From the NCBI GenBank assembly GCA_001821475.1, contig MHMF01000006.1:18550-36088 (forward strand): a stretch of DNA of 17,539 bases, written 5' to 3'. This document shows positions 6,674-12,895 of the stretch, piece by piece (positions within the stretch are counted from its first letter, which is position 1; every line of letters begins with the position of its first letter). The stretch comes from Candidatus Nealsonbacteria bacterium RIFCSPLOWO2_01_FULL_38_120. GTDB lineage: Bacteria; Patescibacteriota; Minisyncoccia; Minisyncoccales; GWA2-38-27. Under the pieces are notes generated by a model. It searched no databases. It was not told the origin of the DNA and saw only the letters and a program-made list of their open reading frames with translations. The position numbers and the translations under genes were made by a program.

Positions 6674-7061
6674 TAACTTTTAGATATTTAACAAGTTCTT
6701 CTTCGTTTGACGCTATAAAATCAAAAAATGCGCATCCCCATTCGCTCATCCTTCTTGTTTCTTCCACTTTTAATCCAATCACCTTTTTACCTAATGCTTT
6801 TGCATATCCTGCCTCCAAATAAACGCCTCTTGTATCTGATAAAGCGCAAATTAATCCATCGCAATTTTTGATGACATTTAATTCTAAATCAAGCAGGTCT
6901 TTACCGGATAATTTTTGATCAGCGTCTCTCATCGGCAAAAAAATATTAAAACCGGCTTTTTCAATCACTGATGTTAAATAATTATTCCTATCCAACTTTT
7001 TTGAATCAAGTTCGTAATTCTTCAATCCTGTTTTAGCGTGTGGCGTTGCAAAATAAAACAT
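6663..7061 (-). CDS. Nucleoside 2-deoxyribosyltransferase-like protein
   Basis: The 132-residue protein fits the nucleoside 2-deoxyribosyltransferase fold (nucleotide salvage or modified-base hydrolysis, cytoplasmic). Key features are the N-terminal strand with YFATPHA, FLPMRDADQ (41-49), the acidic CDGLICALSD segment (67-76), and RGVYLEAGYAKALGKKVIGL (78-97), in which Glu83 is the expected catalytic glutamate. The length is close to the family norm. Some members act in phage or defence contexts, but nothing here decides the substrate. Its last codons overlap a tRNA D-arm fragment, and it sits with two other accessory-looking genes between tRNA-Tyr and tRNA-Thr. Confidence 0.78.
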   Translation of the reverse strand: MFYFATPHAKTGLKNYELDSKKLDRNNYLTSVIEKAGFNIFLPMRDADQKLSGKDLLDLELNVIKNCDGLICALSDTRGVYLEAGYAKALGKKVIGLKVEETRRMSEWGCAFFDFIASNEEELVKYLKVMPG

Positions 7062-7081
7062 TTTAAATTTTTAATTTTTAG

Positions 7082-7300
7082 CTAAATAATATAAAATCTA
7101 CTTTTTAAGAATCTTTCTCTTTTTTTTACATCGACTCTATCAACATATGCTTCGCAATAAATCAGTTTCCAAGGCTTTTTCCCATTCGTCGCTATGTTTT
7201 TCCCTTTATTATGACTAATAAATCTATTCCTCAAATCGCTCGTATAACCAATATACCAACTTTTATTAATTAAACTTTCTAATAAATATGTATAAAACAT
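7082..7300 (-). CDS. GIY-YIG endonuclease domain protein
   Basis: Taking the internal ATG at 7300 gives a 72-residue protein (MFYTYLLESLINKSWYIGYT...). An upstream in-frame start at 7348 would add 16 residues encoded within a hairpin and is less likely. The YTYLLES...WYIGYTSDLRNRFISHN block is the GIY-YIG core with its conserved Arg. The C-terminal YCEAYVDRVDVKKRERFLKS carries the expected Glu, as in the small UPF0213/YhbQ-like family. The C-terminus is a few residues shorter than usual after FLKS. Such stand-alone proteins act on DNA, but their biological role is mostly unknown. It lies directly downstream of tRNA-Tyr. Confidence 0.82.
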   Translation of the reverse strand: MFYTYLLESLINKSWYIGYTSDLRNRFISHNKGKNIATNGKKPWKLIYCEAYVDRVDVKKRERFLKSRFYII

Positions 7301-7348
7301 TGTATAACGGTGGCGCGTAAAATGAAATTCTGATAAAAATTTCATCAC

Positions 7349-7392
7349 GCGTCTACCGCGTAGAAAAATTTTTATATAAAATTTTTCTTTAC
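7349..7392 (-). terminator. AU-rich hairpin downstream of tRNA-Tyr
   Basis: CCGCGTA-GAAAAATTTT pairs with AAAATTTTTC-TACGCGG (two unpaired bases) just 3' of tRNA-Tyr on the minus strand. A second inverted repeat (AATTTCAT/ATGAAATT flanked by ACGC/GCGT, about 7315-7352) follows. They probably terminate or process the tRNA transcript. Confidence 0.5.
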
Positions 7393-7396
7393 GCGG

Positions 7397-7479
7397 TGGG
7401 CAGGGAGGGATTCGAACCCCCGTAGCCCGAAGGCGCCAGATTTACAGTCTAGTGCAATTGACCACTCTGCCACCTGCCC
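7397..7479 (-). tRNA. tRNA-Tyr (GTA)
   Basis: This is a class II tRNA with acceptor stem GGGCAGG/CCTGCCC, anticodon loop CTGTAAA (anticodon GTA), a long variable arm (about GCGCCTTCGGGCTAC) and T arm GGGGG-TTCGAAT-CCCTC. The discriminator is A73. CCA is not fully encoded (CCG follows). Confidence 0.95.
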
Positions 7480-7493
7480 AGATGATTATTTTT

Positions 7494-7521
7494 ATCTTAA
7501 CACAATTACTTTATTTTTCAA
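7494..7521 (-). promoter_or_regulatory. Candidate promoter for tRNA-Tyr
   Basis: TTGAAA (7516-7521) and TAAGAT (7494-7499) are 16 bases apart on the minus strand, just upstream of the tRNA and after the trmD stop. Confidence 0.45.
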
Positions 7522-7524
7522 ATT

Positions 7525-8220
7525 TTATGATAAAATATTTTTCCCGCGTTTTTCTCGCCATTCTCTGATTTTTTTATGGTCGCCGGACAGCAAAACCTTG
7601 GGCGTTTTCCAATTTATGCCTTTACTTGGAGAAAAAACTTCGGGCCTTGTGTAATGCGGATACTCAATAAAGCCATTTTCTTCTGTGATTCTTTCTTTAA
7701 GTAAGTTCTCTTTGCCCAGCACGCCAGGAATCAAGCGGGAAACCGACTCTATTAAAATCATTGTCGGCAACTCCCCTCCCATCAAATCATAATCCCCTAT
7801 TGAAATTTCCATATCAGCAATATTTTTCGCCACTCTCTCGTCAACCCCCTCATATCTTCCACAAATTAAAATCACCTGATCTAATTTGCTCAGCTGATAA
7901 GCGATTTTTTGGTTGAACTTTTTCCCCCTCGGAGTGAACAAAATTATTTTTAATTTTTGCTTGCCCGTCGCAGCCTTAGCGAAAGCGGAAGATTTTTTCA
8001 ACGCCATAACCGATTTAAAAATCGGCTCAACTTTTAGCACCATTCCAAAACCCCCGCCAAAAGGCCTATCGTCAACTGTTTTATGCCTATCCCCTGCCCA
8101 ATCGCGCAAATTGCGGACATTAACTTTTATCAGCTTCTTTTTTATAGCGCGGCTAATTAAGCTTTCGGACAAAAAAGATTTAAAAATATCCGGGAAAATT
8201 GTGATTACATCAAACCGCAT
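7525..8220 (-). CDS. trmD: tRNA (guanine-N1)-methyltransferase TrmD
   Basis: TrmD methylates G37 of tRNAs reading from G, which prevents frameshifting. The start at 8220 gives MRFDVITIFPDIF, the family N-terminus; an upstream in-frame start at 8259 would add residues encoded by a hairpin. Motifs of the knotted SPOUT fold are present: DDRPFGGGFGMV (50-61), LICGRYEGVDERV (118-130) and SIGDYDLMGGELPTMILIES (140-159). The C-terminal domain ends with HYTRPEVF, VLLSGDH and IREWR. Residues about 76-88 (KSSAFAKAATGKQ) are an insertion where other TrmD proteins have a short loop. It is the last gene of the rpsP-khpA-trmD order, 84 bases after khpA; a hairpin lies between them. Confidence 0.95.
   Translation of the reverse strand: MRFDVITIFPDIFKSFLSESLISRAIKKKLIKVNVRNLRDWAGDRHKTVDDRPFGGGFGMVLKVEPIFKSVMALKKSSAFAKAATGKQKLKIILFTPRGKKFNQKIAYQLSKLDQVILICGRYEGVDERVAKNIADMEISIGDYDLMGGELPTMILIESVSRLIPGVLGKENLLKERITEENGFIEYPHYTRPEVFSPSKGINWKTPKVLLSGDHKKIREWREKRGKNILS
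7957..7995 (-). repeat. In-frame repeat-like insertion in trmD
   Basis: These 13 codons encode KSSAFAKAATGKQ in the variable loop before the KIILFTPRGKKFNQ block. From memory of CPR proteins, peptides of the form SSAFAKA(S/M)A(G/D)K recur in unrelated proteins and trace to a dispersed DNA element. Identity as such an element needs a genome-wide comparison. Confidence 0.45.
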
Positions 8221-8244
8221 ATTTAATTTAACCGATTTAATAAA

Positions 8245-8275
8245 GAAATGACGCCCCATTAAGCGGCGTCATTTC
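8245..8275 (-). terminator. Hairpin between khpA and trmD
   Basis: A perfect 11-bp stem (GAAATGACGCC/GGCGTCATTTC) with a 9-base loop is followed on the minus strand by TTTATTAAAT. It could attenuate trmD or be an RNA processing site. Confidence 0.5.
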
Positions 8276-8303
8276 TAAACGAAATCTATTTTTTCATGGA
8301 AGA

Positions 8304-8618
8304 TTAGAGTTTCAAATCGTCCAATCCTTCCGCTGATTCTCTCGGCGCTCTGGAAACCCTGCCTCCTTCAGGCTCTTCAATCTTTAAGTTCACTCTTGCA
8401 TGATTCTTCAAGCCGACAATGCGAACTAAAGATCTAATAGACCTAGCGGTAGAGCCCTCTCGGCCGATAATCTGGCCCATATCTTCGGGGTTCACTTTTA
8501 ATGTAAGTAGAACTCCCATCTCGTCAACCTTCCTGTCAACTTTTACATCTTCAGGGTGGTCAACCAAGGCTCCTATTAAATACTCAAGAAAATCTTGGTC
8601 GTTAATTACTTTCGCCAT
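8304..8618 (-). CDS. khpA: KH-domain RNA-binding protein KhpA (YlqC-like)
   Basis: A small single-KH-domain RNA-binding protein; homologues act as RNA chaperones and affect cell division or translation. The start at 8618 (ATG) gives 104 residues beginning MAKVINDQDFLEYL; a TTG at 8630 is possible in the same frame. The family core LEYLIGALVDHPEDVKV and the KH GxxG loop (GQIIGREGSTARSIRSLV) are clear. It has a longer than usual acidic/basic tail (EEPEGGRVSRAPRESAEGL). It lies in the conserved rpsP-khpA-trmD neighbourhood, but an IS remnant now separates it from rpsP. A perfect promoter lies 45 bases upstream. Confidence 0.9.
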   Translation of the reverse strand: MAKVINDQDFLEYLIGALVDHPEDVKVDRKVDEMGVLLTLKVNPEDMGQIIGREGSTARSIRSLVRIVGLKNHARVNLKIEEPEGGRVSRAPRESAEGLDDLKL

Positions 8619-8663
8619 AAAATCTTTCAAGTTATTTATGTAGCCCGACCTTTACTTATTATC

Positions 8664-8692
8664 ATTATACTCTTTGCCTAAAATTGTGTCAA
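8664..8692 (-). promoter_or_regulatory. Perfect-consensus sigma-70 promoter for khpA-trmD
   Basis: TTGACA (8687-8692) and TATAAT (8664-8669) are exactly 17 bases apart on the minus strand. The predicted leader to khpA is about 40 bases. The -35 box overlaps the stop codon of the transposase remnant and lies immediately outside the IS terminal repeat. Confidence 0.8.
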
Positions 8693-9767
8693 CCACGTGT
8701 ATGCGTCCATAACATATTAGACTTTTGGGGGGTTGAAAATAGATTATTAATTATGTATCGCATAGGCGGTATCATCCGTAAAAAATAATGAGGCCTTTCA
8801 GTATTGTACCATAGCAACCAGTCAATCAACTTTCTATTGAATTCGTCAATGTCGTAAGCAAGAGTTTCTTTATGCCAATCAATAAATTCTTCCTGTATTG
8901 TCCTATTAAATCTTTCCACACAGGCATTCATTTTAGGACATTTAGGGTAGTTGCGGAAGTGAATGATATTTTTATCTTTTATATATTACCTGAAATGATT
9001 TTCAAACTCTGATCCATTATCTGTCTGCATTCTTTTGATTGAAAAAGGAGAGACCATTTCCAGCTTACTGAAAAAGTCCTTGGTATTTTGCGACGAGGCG
9101 CCGGCGTAGCCGTAGGCGAATCCGAAGTCTAACTTTAGATCTATTGCCGGGACAATATATCTTTTAATGCCGTTGATAAATTTAACTATTGTGTCTATTT
9201 GTAGGAGATCCCCTACTTTTTCCGGATTGTAGTCTTTTCTTCTGAGCTTTTTCCGTTTAATTTGTTTCTTTTCAATCAAATTACCCGTCTTGCCGTAGAA
9301 AGACAATCTTTTGCCCGATAATATCCTGCCTTGCTTTTTCAAATCAGATATTATCCTGCCCATAGTAAGGATTAATATTTCTTTGATTGATTGTTCTTTG
9401 TAATATTGGTCTAAAAGAGGCTTAATTTTATCCTTGCCTAATCTTGGATGCTTGTTTCTTTGTCTAATGATAAATTTCTCAATTCTTGGATTGGTTATTA
9501 TTTTCCTTTTGTTTTTTTGGACACATGGACTTCTCGTTTAAGGATTCTATCTTGGATCCTCCTTGCTTAAATTGCTTTTTCCAGAGAGAGAGTGGGCCTT
9601 TTTACCGGAAAAGCGTCGATCGTTGCCCCAAGACCGTGCTTTTCCTAAAACACTAATACTTTTGCCTTGTATTTAGATTTTTCTGTAATCATATACGAGA
9701 ATCTTACAGCATCCTCGTATAGTTTGGCAAAGCCTTTTACATAATAGCCCGTCCTTATTATTTTCAT
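8689..9767 (-). pseudogene. IS481-like transposase pseudogene (DDE integrase)
   Basis: Reading from the ATG at 9767, the N-terminal part (MKIIRTGYYVKGFAKLYEDA...) meets a TAG at 9645-9647. The next residues (EKHG) suggest a Trp codon changed to stop. A frameshift follows in a CT repeat near 9590 and another in an A-run near 9510. The helix-turn-helix region (TLSLWKKQFK) and NPRIEKFIIRQR block can be read across frames. From 9363 a frame stays open through LLQIDTIV and MQTDNGSEFENHF, the two catalytic Asp blocks. An in-frame TAA (8986-8988) breaks it, and the same frame resumes to NACVERFNRTIQEEF with the catalytic Glu and WYNTERPH. At least four inactivating changes are present, so the element cannot transpose by itself. 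Confidence 0.88.
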
Positions 9768-9813
9768 ACATATTAAGCTCCTCGGGAGTCTAATATATAT
9801 GTGAACTTATGCA
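8698..9813. mobile_element. Decayed IS481-like insertion sequence, about 1.1 kb
   Basis: Imperfect terminal inverted repeats of about 25 bp end in ATTAGAC: 8698-8722 on the left and 9788-9813 on the right (reverse complement TGCATAAGTTCAC...). They enclose the transposase pseudogene, whose last codons read through the left repeat. No clear target duplication is visible. It separates rpsP from khpA. Confidence 0.7.
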
Positions 9814-9902
9814 CCCGTTAGAAGTCCGACCCGCCCTGTTTAGAAAAAATTTTCTAACAGGGCGGATCGGCAGACGCCTTTGGGCGTCTAACTTCTAACG
9901 GG
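9813..9902 (-). repeat. Nested hairpin structure after rpsP
   Basis: An outer stem (CCCGTTAGAAGT / ACTTCTAACGGG) encloses two internal hairpins: a 16-bp arm CCGCCCTGTT-AGAAAA paired with its complement (about 9831-9865), and AGACGCC-TTT-GGCGTCT (about 9872-9889). It begins right after the rpsP stop and abuts the right end of the IS. It may act as the rpsP terminator. It is not a tRNA. Confidence 0.65.
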
Positions 9903-9907
9903 GTCAA

Positions 9908-10303
9908 CTATTCCGATTTTTTCTCCGCTATTGCCAAAGGAACTTGTTCTGTTGCCATAGAAGTTTCTTCTTTTTTTACAGCCGCCTCCTCTTGCGGTTT
10001 TCCAATCGCAACCGGCTGATCAGCCGTCTTCTTCTTTGATTTTTTATGAACAGCCATTTTTTTCCCTTCTACTATCTTCGCCGATACCAATAAATTAAAA
10101 ACAGACGGCGAGGGTTTGGCGCCCACAGACATCCAGTATTTTATCCTCTCCCCTTCTAACTTTCTCTCTTTAGTAAGCGGATTCCAAAAACCAACCTGTT
10201 CTATAAAACGGCCTCCTCTCGGAGCCCTTTTTTTATCAGTCACAACAATCTTGAAAAACGGCTGATTTTTTTTCCCTCTTCTTAAATATCTTATAACTAA
10301 CAT
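9908..10303 (-). CDS. rpsP: Ribosomal protein S16 with C-terminal extension
   Basis: S16 is a small-subunit protein needed for 30S assembly. The N-terminal part MLVIRYLRRGKKNQPFFKIV, the RAPRGGRFIEQVGFWNPL block (26-43) and IKYWMSVGAKPSPSVFNLL (54-72) are diagnostic. Residues after about 85 form a low-complexity Lys/Glu/Ala extension, making the protein 131 residues against the usual 80-90. It lies 10 bases downstream of rnc and is probably translated from the same transcript. In most bacteria khpA, rimM and trmD follow; no rimM is visible in this window. Confidence 0.95.
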   Translation of the reverse strand: MLVIRYLRRGKKNQPFFKIVVTDKKRAPRGGRFIEQVGFWNPLTKERKLEGERIKYWMSVGAKPSPSVFNLLVSAKIVEGKKMAVHKKSKKKTADQPVAIGKPQEEAAVKKEETSMATEQVPLAIAEKKSE

Positions 10304-10313
10304 AATAATAAAT

Positions 10314-11060
10314 TTACCACTCTTTAATTATTAACGCGTTTTTTGCCGCATCCTCTTCTGCTTCTTGCTTTGAAAGCCCCGCTCCTTTCGCTATTAAGTC
10401 CTTCCCGAGAAAAACTCCTATCACAAATTTCTTTTCATGGTCAGGCCCGCATTCTTCTAAAACACTGTAAGCGGGAGTAACGCTTACCCGCTCCTGCGCC
10501 TCTTCTTGGAAACGCGATTTTGAATCCTTGTAAAGACCTTGCGCGACAATTCTGTCTAATTCTTTTATTAAATGGGTTGTAATGAAATTATTGCAGGAAT
10601 TTATACCTTGGTCAAGATACAAAGCGCCTATGAACGACTCAAAAGTATTTGCCAGAATATACTGCCTCGCTTTTCCGCCTTCTTTTAGCTCGCCTTGGGA
10701 AAGCAAAAGAAAATCACTCAGCCCTAACTCGCTGGCTTTCTCTGAAAGAATTTTAGCGTTAACCAAAGCCGCTCTCCAACTGGTAAGCTCTCCTTCCGCT
10801 TTTTCCGGATAATGTTTATACAGATATTCCGTCACAACCTGTTCTAAAATAGCGTCTCCCAAAAACTCCAATCTCTCGTTGTGAAAAATCCAAAACTTAG
10901 GATTCTCGTTTAGGAAAGACCTATGCACGAACGCCTGAACCAACAATGCTTTATCCTTAAATAAAATATTAAATTTTTCTTCTAACTCGCTGAACTTTCT
11001 CCCGGCGGTTGAACGCAGGGATTCTAAATCTTCTTTCATTATATCATAACCTTTAATCAT
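10314..11060 (-). CDS. rnc: Ribonuclease III
   Basis: RNase III cleaves double-stranded RNA, including rRNA precursors. The start at 11060 is supported by GAAGGAA a few bases upstream. In 248 residues, the catalytic helix NERLEFLGDAILE (61-73) has Glu62, Glu65 and Asp69, and ANTFESFIGALYLD (137-150) has Glu141. Asn138 stands where E. coli has Asp114. The C-terminal double-stranded RNA-binding domain (about 180-245) ends with GLSKQEAEEDAAKNAL. It sits between nusB and rpsP. Its leader contains two long palindromes (11119-11264 and 11298-11408) that could be its own substrates. Confidence 0.96.
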   Translation of the reverse strand: MIKGYDIMKEDLESLRSTAGRKFSELEEKFNILFKDKALLVQAFVHRSFLNENPKFWIFHNERLEFLGDAILEQVVTEYLYKHYPEKAEGELTSWRAALVNAKILSEKASELGLSDFLLLSQGELKEGGKARQYILANTFESFIGALYLDQGINSCNNFITTHLIKELDRIVAQGLYKDSKSRFQEEAQERVSVTPAYSVLEECGPDHEKKFVIGVFLGKDLIAKGAGLSKQEAEEDAAKNALIIKEW

Positions 11061-11118
11061 GAAATTCCTTCAACTCTTTATGTTTTTATTTTGGCCGTGA
11101 TCTCGCTACATACCTCCC

Positions 11119-11264
11119 GCAAAGATAACTTTCCGCAACGAAATTTAATAATTTTGAAGCGAAAATTTGATAGAACGAGGAAGCATATATAATGGATATG
11201 CTTACGAGTTATAGGAAATTTGTAGCCAAAATTATTAAATTGCGGTAGAAATGGTTATCTTTGC
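11119..11264 (-). repeat. 146-bp imperfect palindrome in the rnc leader
   Basis: The outer arms GCAAAGATAAC / GTTATCTTTGC are perfect. Internal arms AAATTTAATAATTTTG / CAAAATTATTAAATT and AAGCATAT / ATATGCTT also pair, with mismatched segments between them. The RNA would form one long hairpin just upstream of rnc. Confidence 0.75.
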
Positions 11265-11297
11265 AAAAGGTTTGAAACCAAAACAAAATATCTATGA

Positions 11298-11408
11298 TAT
11301 AATTGGGTCGCTCGCTCGGAAAAGGAAAATCTACGCTCGTCAGAATGAAAATTTATTTTCATTCTTCCTCGCTTGCTTTTCCTCTTCCTCTCTCGCTCAC
11401 CAATTATA
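11298..11408 (-). repeat. 111-bp imperfect palindrome in the nusB-rnc gap
   Basis: The arms TATAATTGG/CCAATTATA, GGAAAAGGAAAA/TTTTCCTCTTCC (one mismatch) and AGAATGAAAA/TTTTCATTCT pair in register, separated by mismatched GCTCGCTC-like segments. An apparent ORF over this stretch (11255-11464) is a by-product of the repeat. Confidence 0.7.
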
Positions 11409-11468
11409 GTCCGGAAGGAATTTCGTAGTTCAAGGTTGCTTAAAGAACAAAAAATAAATAACAAAGAA

Positions 11469-11918
11469 CTAATGTTCGCTGTTTTCCGGTTTCTGTTCCC
11501 TGTTTAATTCGCTATAAACAGTTCCCAATACGCCATTCACAAATCTACCCGAGCTTTCCCCTCCAAAACTTTTCGCCAGCTCAATCGCCTCATTTATCGC
11601 CACTTTGGGCGGAACCTCTTCTTTATCCTCGTATAAAAGTTCAAAAAGCCCGAGCCGCAAAATATTTCTATCAACTATTGTAATCTGGTTAATGGGCCAT
11701 TCCGGCGCCGCTTTTTCTATAATTTTATCTATTTTATCTATATGAGAAATTACGCCTTCAACTAATTTTCCCGCGAATTCTTTTTCTTCAAGCCCTGGCC
11801 CAAACTCTTCCACATTCCTACTGACTATCGCTTTCAAATTGCCGGATCTTTGGGCATAAAAATCCCATTCGTATAAACTCTGCATTGCGATTGACCGCGA
11901 TAAATGCCTTGAAGCCAT
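11469..11918 (-). CDS. nusB: Transcription antitermination factor NusB
   Basis: NusB binds boxA RNA with ribosomal protein S10 and supports rRNA transcription antitermination. The start at 11918 (MASRHLSRSIAMQSLYEWDF) gives 149 residues. An upstream start at 11963 would add residues encoded by a hairpin repeat and is rejected. The all-helical NusB pattern is clear: LSRSIAMQSLYEWDF, ITIVDRNILRLGLFELLY, PPKVAINEAIELAKSFGGESSGRFVNGVLG. It lies between rpmF and rnc, a sensible grouping of rRNA synthesis and processing factors. A GGGGGGAGAG purine stretch upstream may serve as ribosome binding site. Confidence 0.95.
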   Translation of the reverse strand: MASRHLSRSIAMQSLYEWDFYAQRSGNLKAIVSRNVEEFGPGLEEKEFAGKLVEGVISHIDKIDKIIEKAAPEWPINQITIVDRNILRLGLFELLYEDKEEVPPKVAINEAIELAKSFGGESSGRFVNGVLGTVYSELNREQKPENSEH

Positions 11919-11944
11919 AATACCAAATCTCTCCCCCCGCCCTT

Positions 11945-11990
11945 CCTCCCCTCCGATGACCATCGGAAGGGAGGATTAAAGAGGGGGTGT
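11945..11990. repeat. Hairpin repeat upstream of nusB
   Basis: CCTCCCCTCCGATG (11945-11958) pairs with CATCGGAAGGGAGG (11961-11974) with one mismatch. The following GATTAAAGAGGGGG matches, in inverted orientation, the CCTCCTTAATC core of the repeat at 4457-4510. Confidence 0.65.
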
Positions 11991-11994
11991 ATAA

Positions 11995-12279
11995 TTACTT
12001 TTTAGACATTTCTTCCATGCTCAACGGTTTTGTATTGCTCCCCCCCTTTTCTGTTTCTGCCATTTCCTTTTCTTTCTGTTTTTTCTCTTTTTTTGTAAGC
12101 TTGCTTAAAACATCAATAAATTCCTGGCCTTTATAAAATCCGCAGCTCCGACAGATAGTGTGTGGCAAAACAGGCTTTCCGCATTTCAAACAAGCTGTCA
12201 ATTTGAATGGCTTGATAAAAATATGCATTCTCCGCTGGTCTCTTCTGGAACTGCTTCTTTTTCTTTTTGGAACCGCCAT
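11995..12279 (-). CDS. rpmF: Ribosomal protein L32 with C-terminal extension
   Basis: L32 is a zinc-ribbon protein of the large subunit. MAVPKRKRSSSRRDQRR is the typical N-terminus, and the zinc ligands are Cys30/Cys33 (CLKC) and Cys43/Cys46 (CRSC). After about residue 62 a Lys/Glu-rich tail lengthens it to 94 residues, against about 60 normally, similar to the tail on S16 here. It is the first gene of the rpmF-nusB-rnc-rpsP block and has a good promoter upstream. Confidence 0.93.
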   Translation of the reverse strand: MAVPKRKRSSSRRDQRRMHIFIKPFKLTACLKCGKPVLPHTICRSCGFYKGQEFIDVLSKLTKKEKKQKEKEMAETEKGGSNTKPLSMEEMSKK

Positions 12280-12345
12280 AGTTGTTCTGAATTATGAATC
12301 TGGAATTATGAATAACAATTTACGGATTAAAACACCGATAATAAG

Positions 12346-12374
12346 ATTATTGCATTATCCCTAAAAAAAATCAA
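12346..12374 (-). promoter_or_regulatory. Promoter for the rpmF-nusB-rnc-rpsP block
   Basis: TTGATT (12369-12374) and AATAAT (12346-12351) are 17 bases apart on the minus strand. The leader to rpmF is about 60 bases. Confidence 0.6.
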
Positions 12375-12444
12375 GCTTTTGAAAAAAATAATAAAAAGGT
12401 CCTGTAGCGCGCAACGCCACATGGCTACTTCGCTTTCTACGCGG

Positions 12445-12895
12445 TTACGCTGAAATCCCGTACGGGGAGATCCAAATGTGATCGCTAGCACGCGACTCAA
12501 TCCCCACATCCTTGCCCATAATACTCAACTCCATTTGATTTCGATTCGCCATAGAACGAACAACAGGAACCCAACCGCCATCATTATTAAGCGTCCCATA
12601 ATACGCCACGGTGTCACCAAAATTCTCATCGTGGTTGGTCGCCAAAGCAAGAAACTCTTGAAATGTTGCTGGGCGATAGCATTTGTCAAGCTATAACCGC
12701 AAAAACCTGGTCGCGAAGTCCCAATAACTCTCCGTAGCCATAAAGAAGTGATATGAGAACATGGCAATTAATATTCCTCGAAGTAGAGGAAAACAATCTT
12801 GCGATTCGCGCATCCATTCCGTAGAATCTGGCCATATCAATCATCGCATTTAATGGCATGTCGTACGGAACGAATATTTCTCCAAAATAGGTCGG
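12445..12895 (-). pseudogene. Frameshifted remnant of an unrecognised CPR protein
   Basis: Two overlapping minus-strand frames join into one plausible protein if a single frameshift is allowed near 12688-12697. The upstream part begins PTYFGEIFVPYDMPLNAMID and continues to LLYGYGELLGLRDQVFAVIA, ending at TGA. The downstream part begins LDKCYRPATFQEFLALATNH and contains VAYYGTLNN, WVPVVRSMANRNQMEL and SDHIWISPYG before TAA at 12445. The latter resembles a C-terminal region recurring in CPR hypothetical proteins, but I cannot name it. The 5' end runs into the palindrome at 12885-12938, so the N-terminus is missing. No ribosome binding site or start is convincing. Confidence 0.55.

Noticed and set aside
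8986..9647. Recoded stop codons (alternative genetic code)
   Set aside because: In-frame TAG and TAA occur only in the decayed transposase; intact genes here end normally at TAA and TAG.
9813..9902. tRNA or integron attC-like site
   Set aside because: No anticodon or T arm is present and no attC core motifs or integrase are nearby; nested hairpins fit a terminator or repeat better.
11255..11464. 69-residue minus-strand ORF between nusB and rnc
   Set aside because: It coincides with the 111-bp palindrome, has Arg/Ser-rich low complexity and no start signal.
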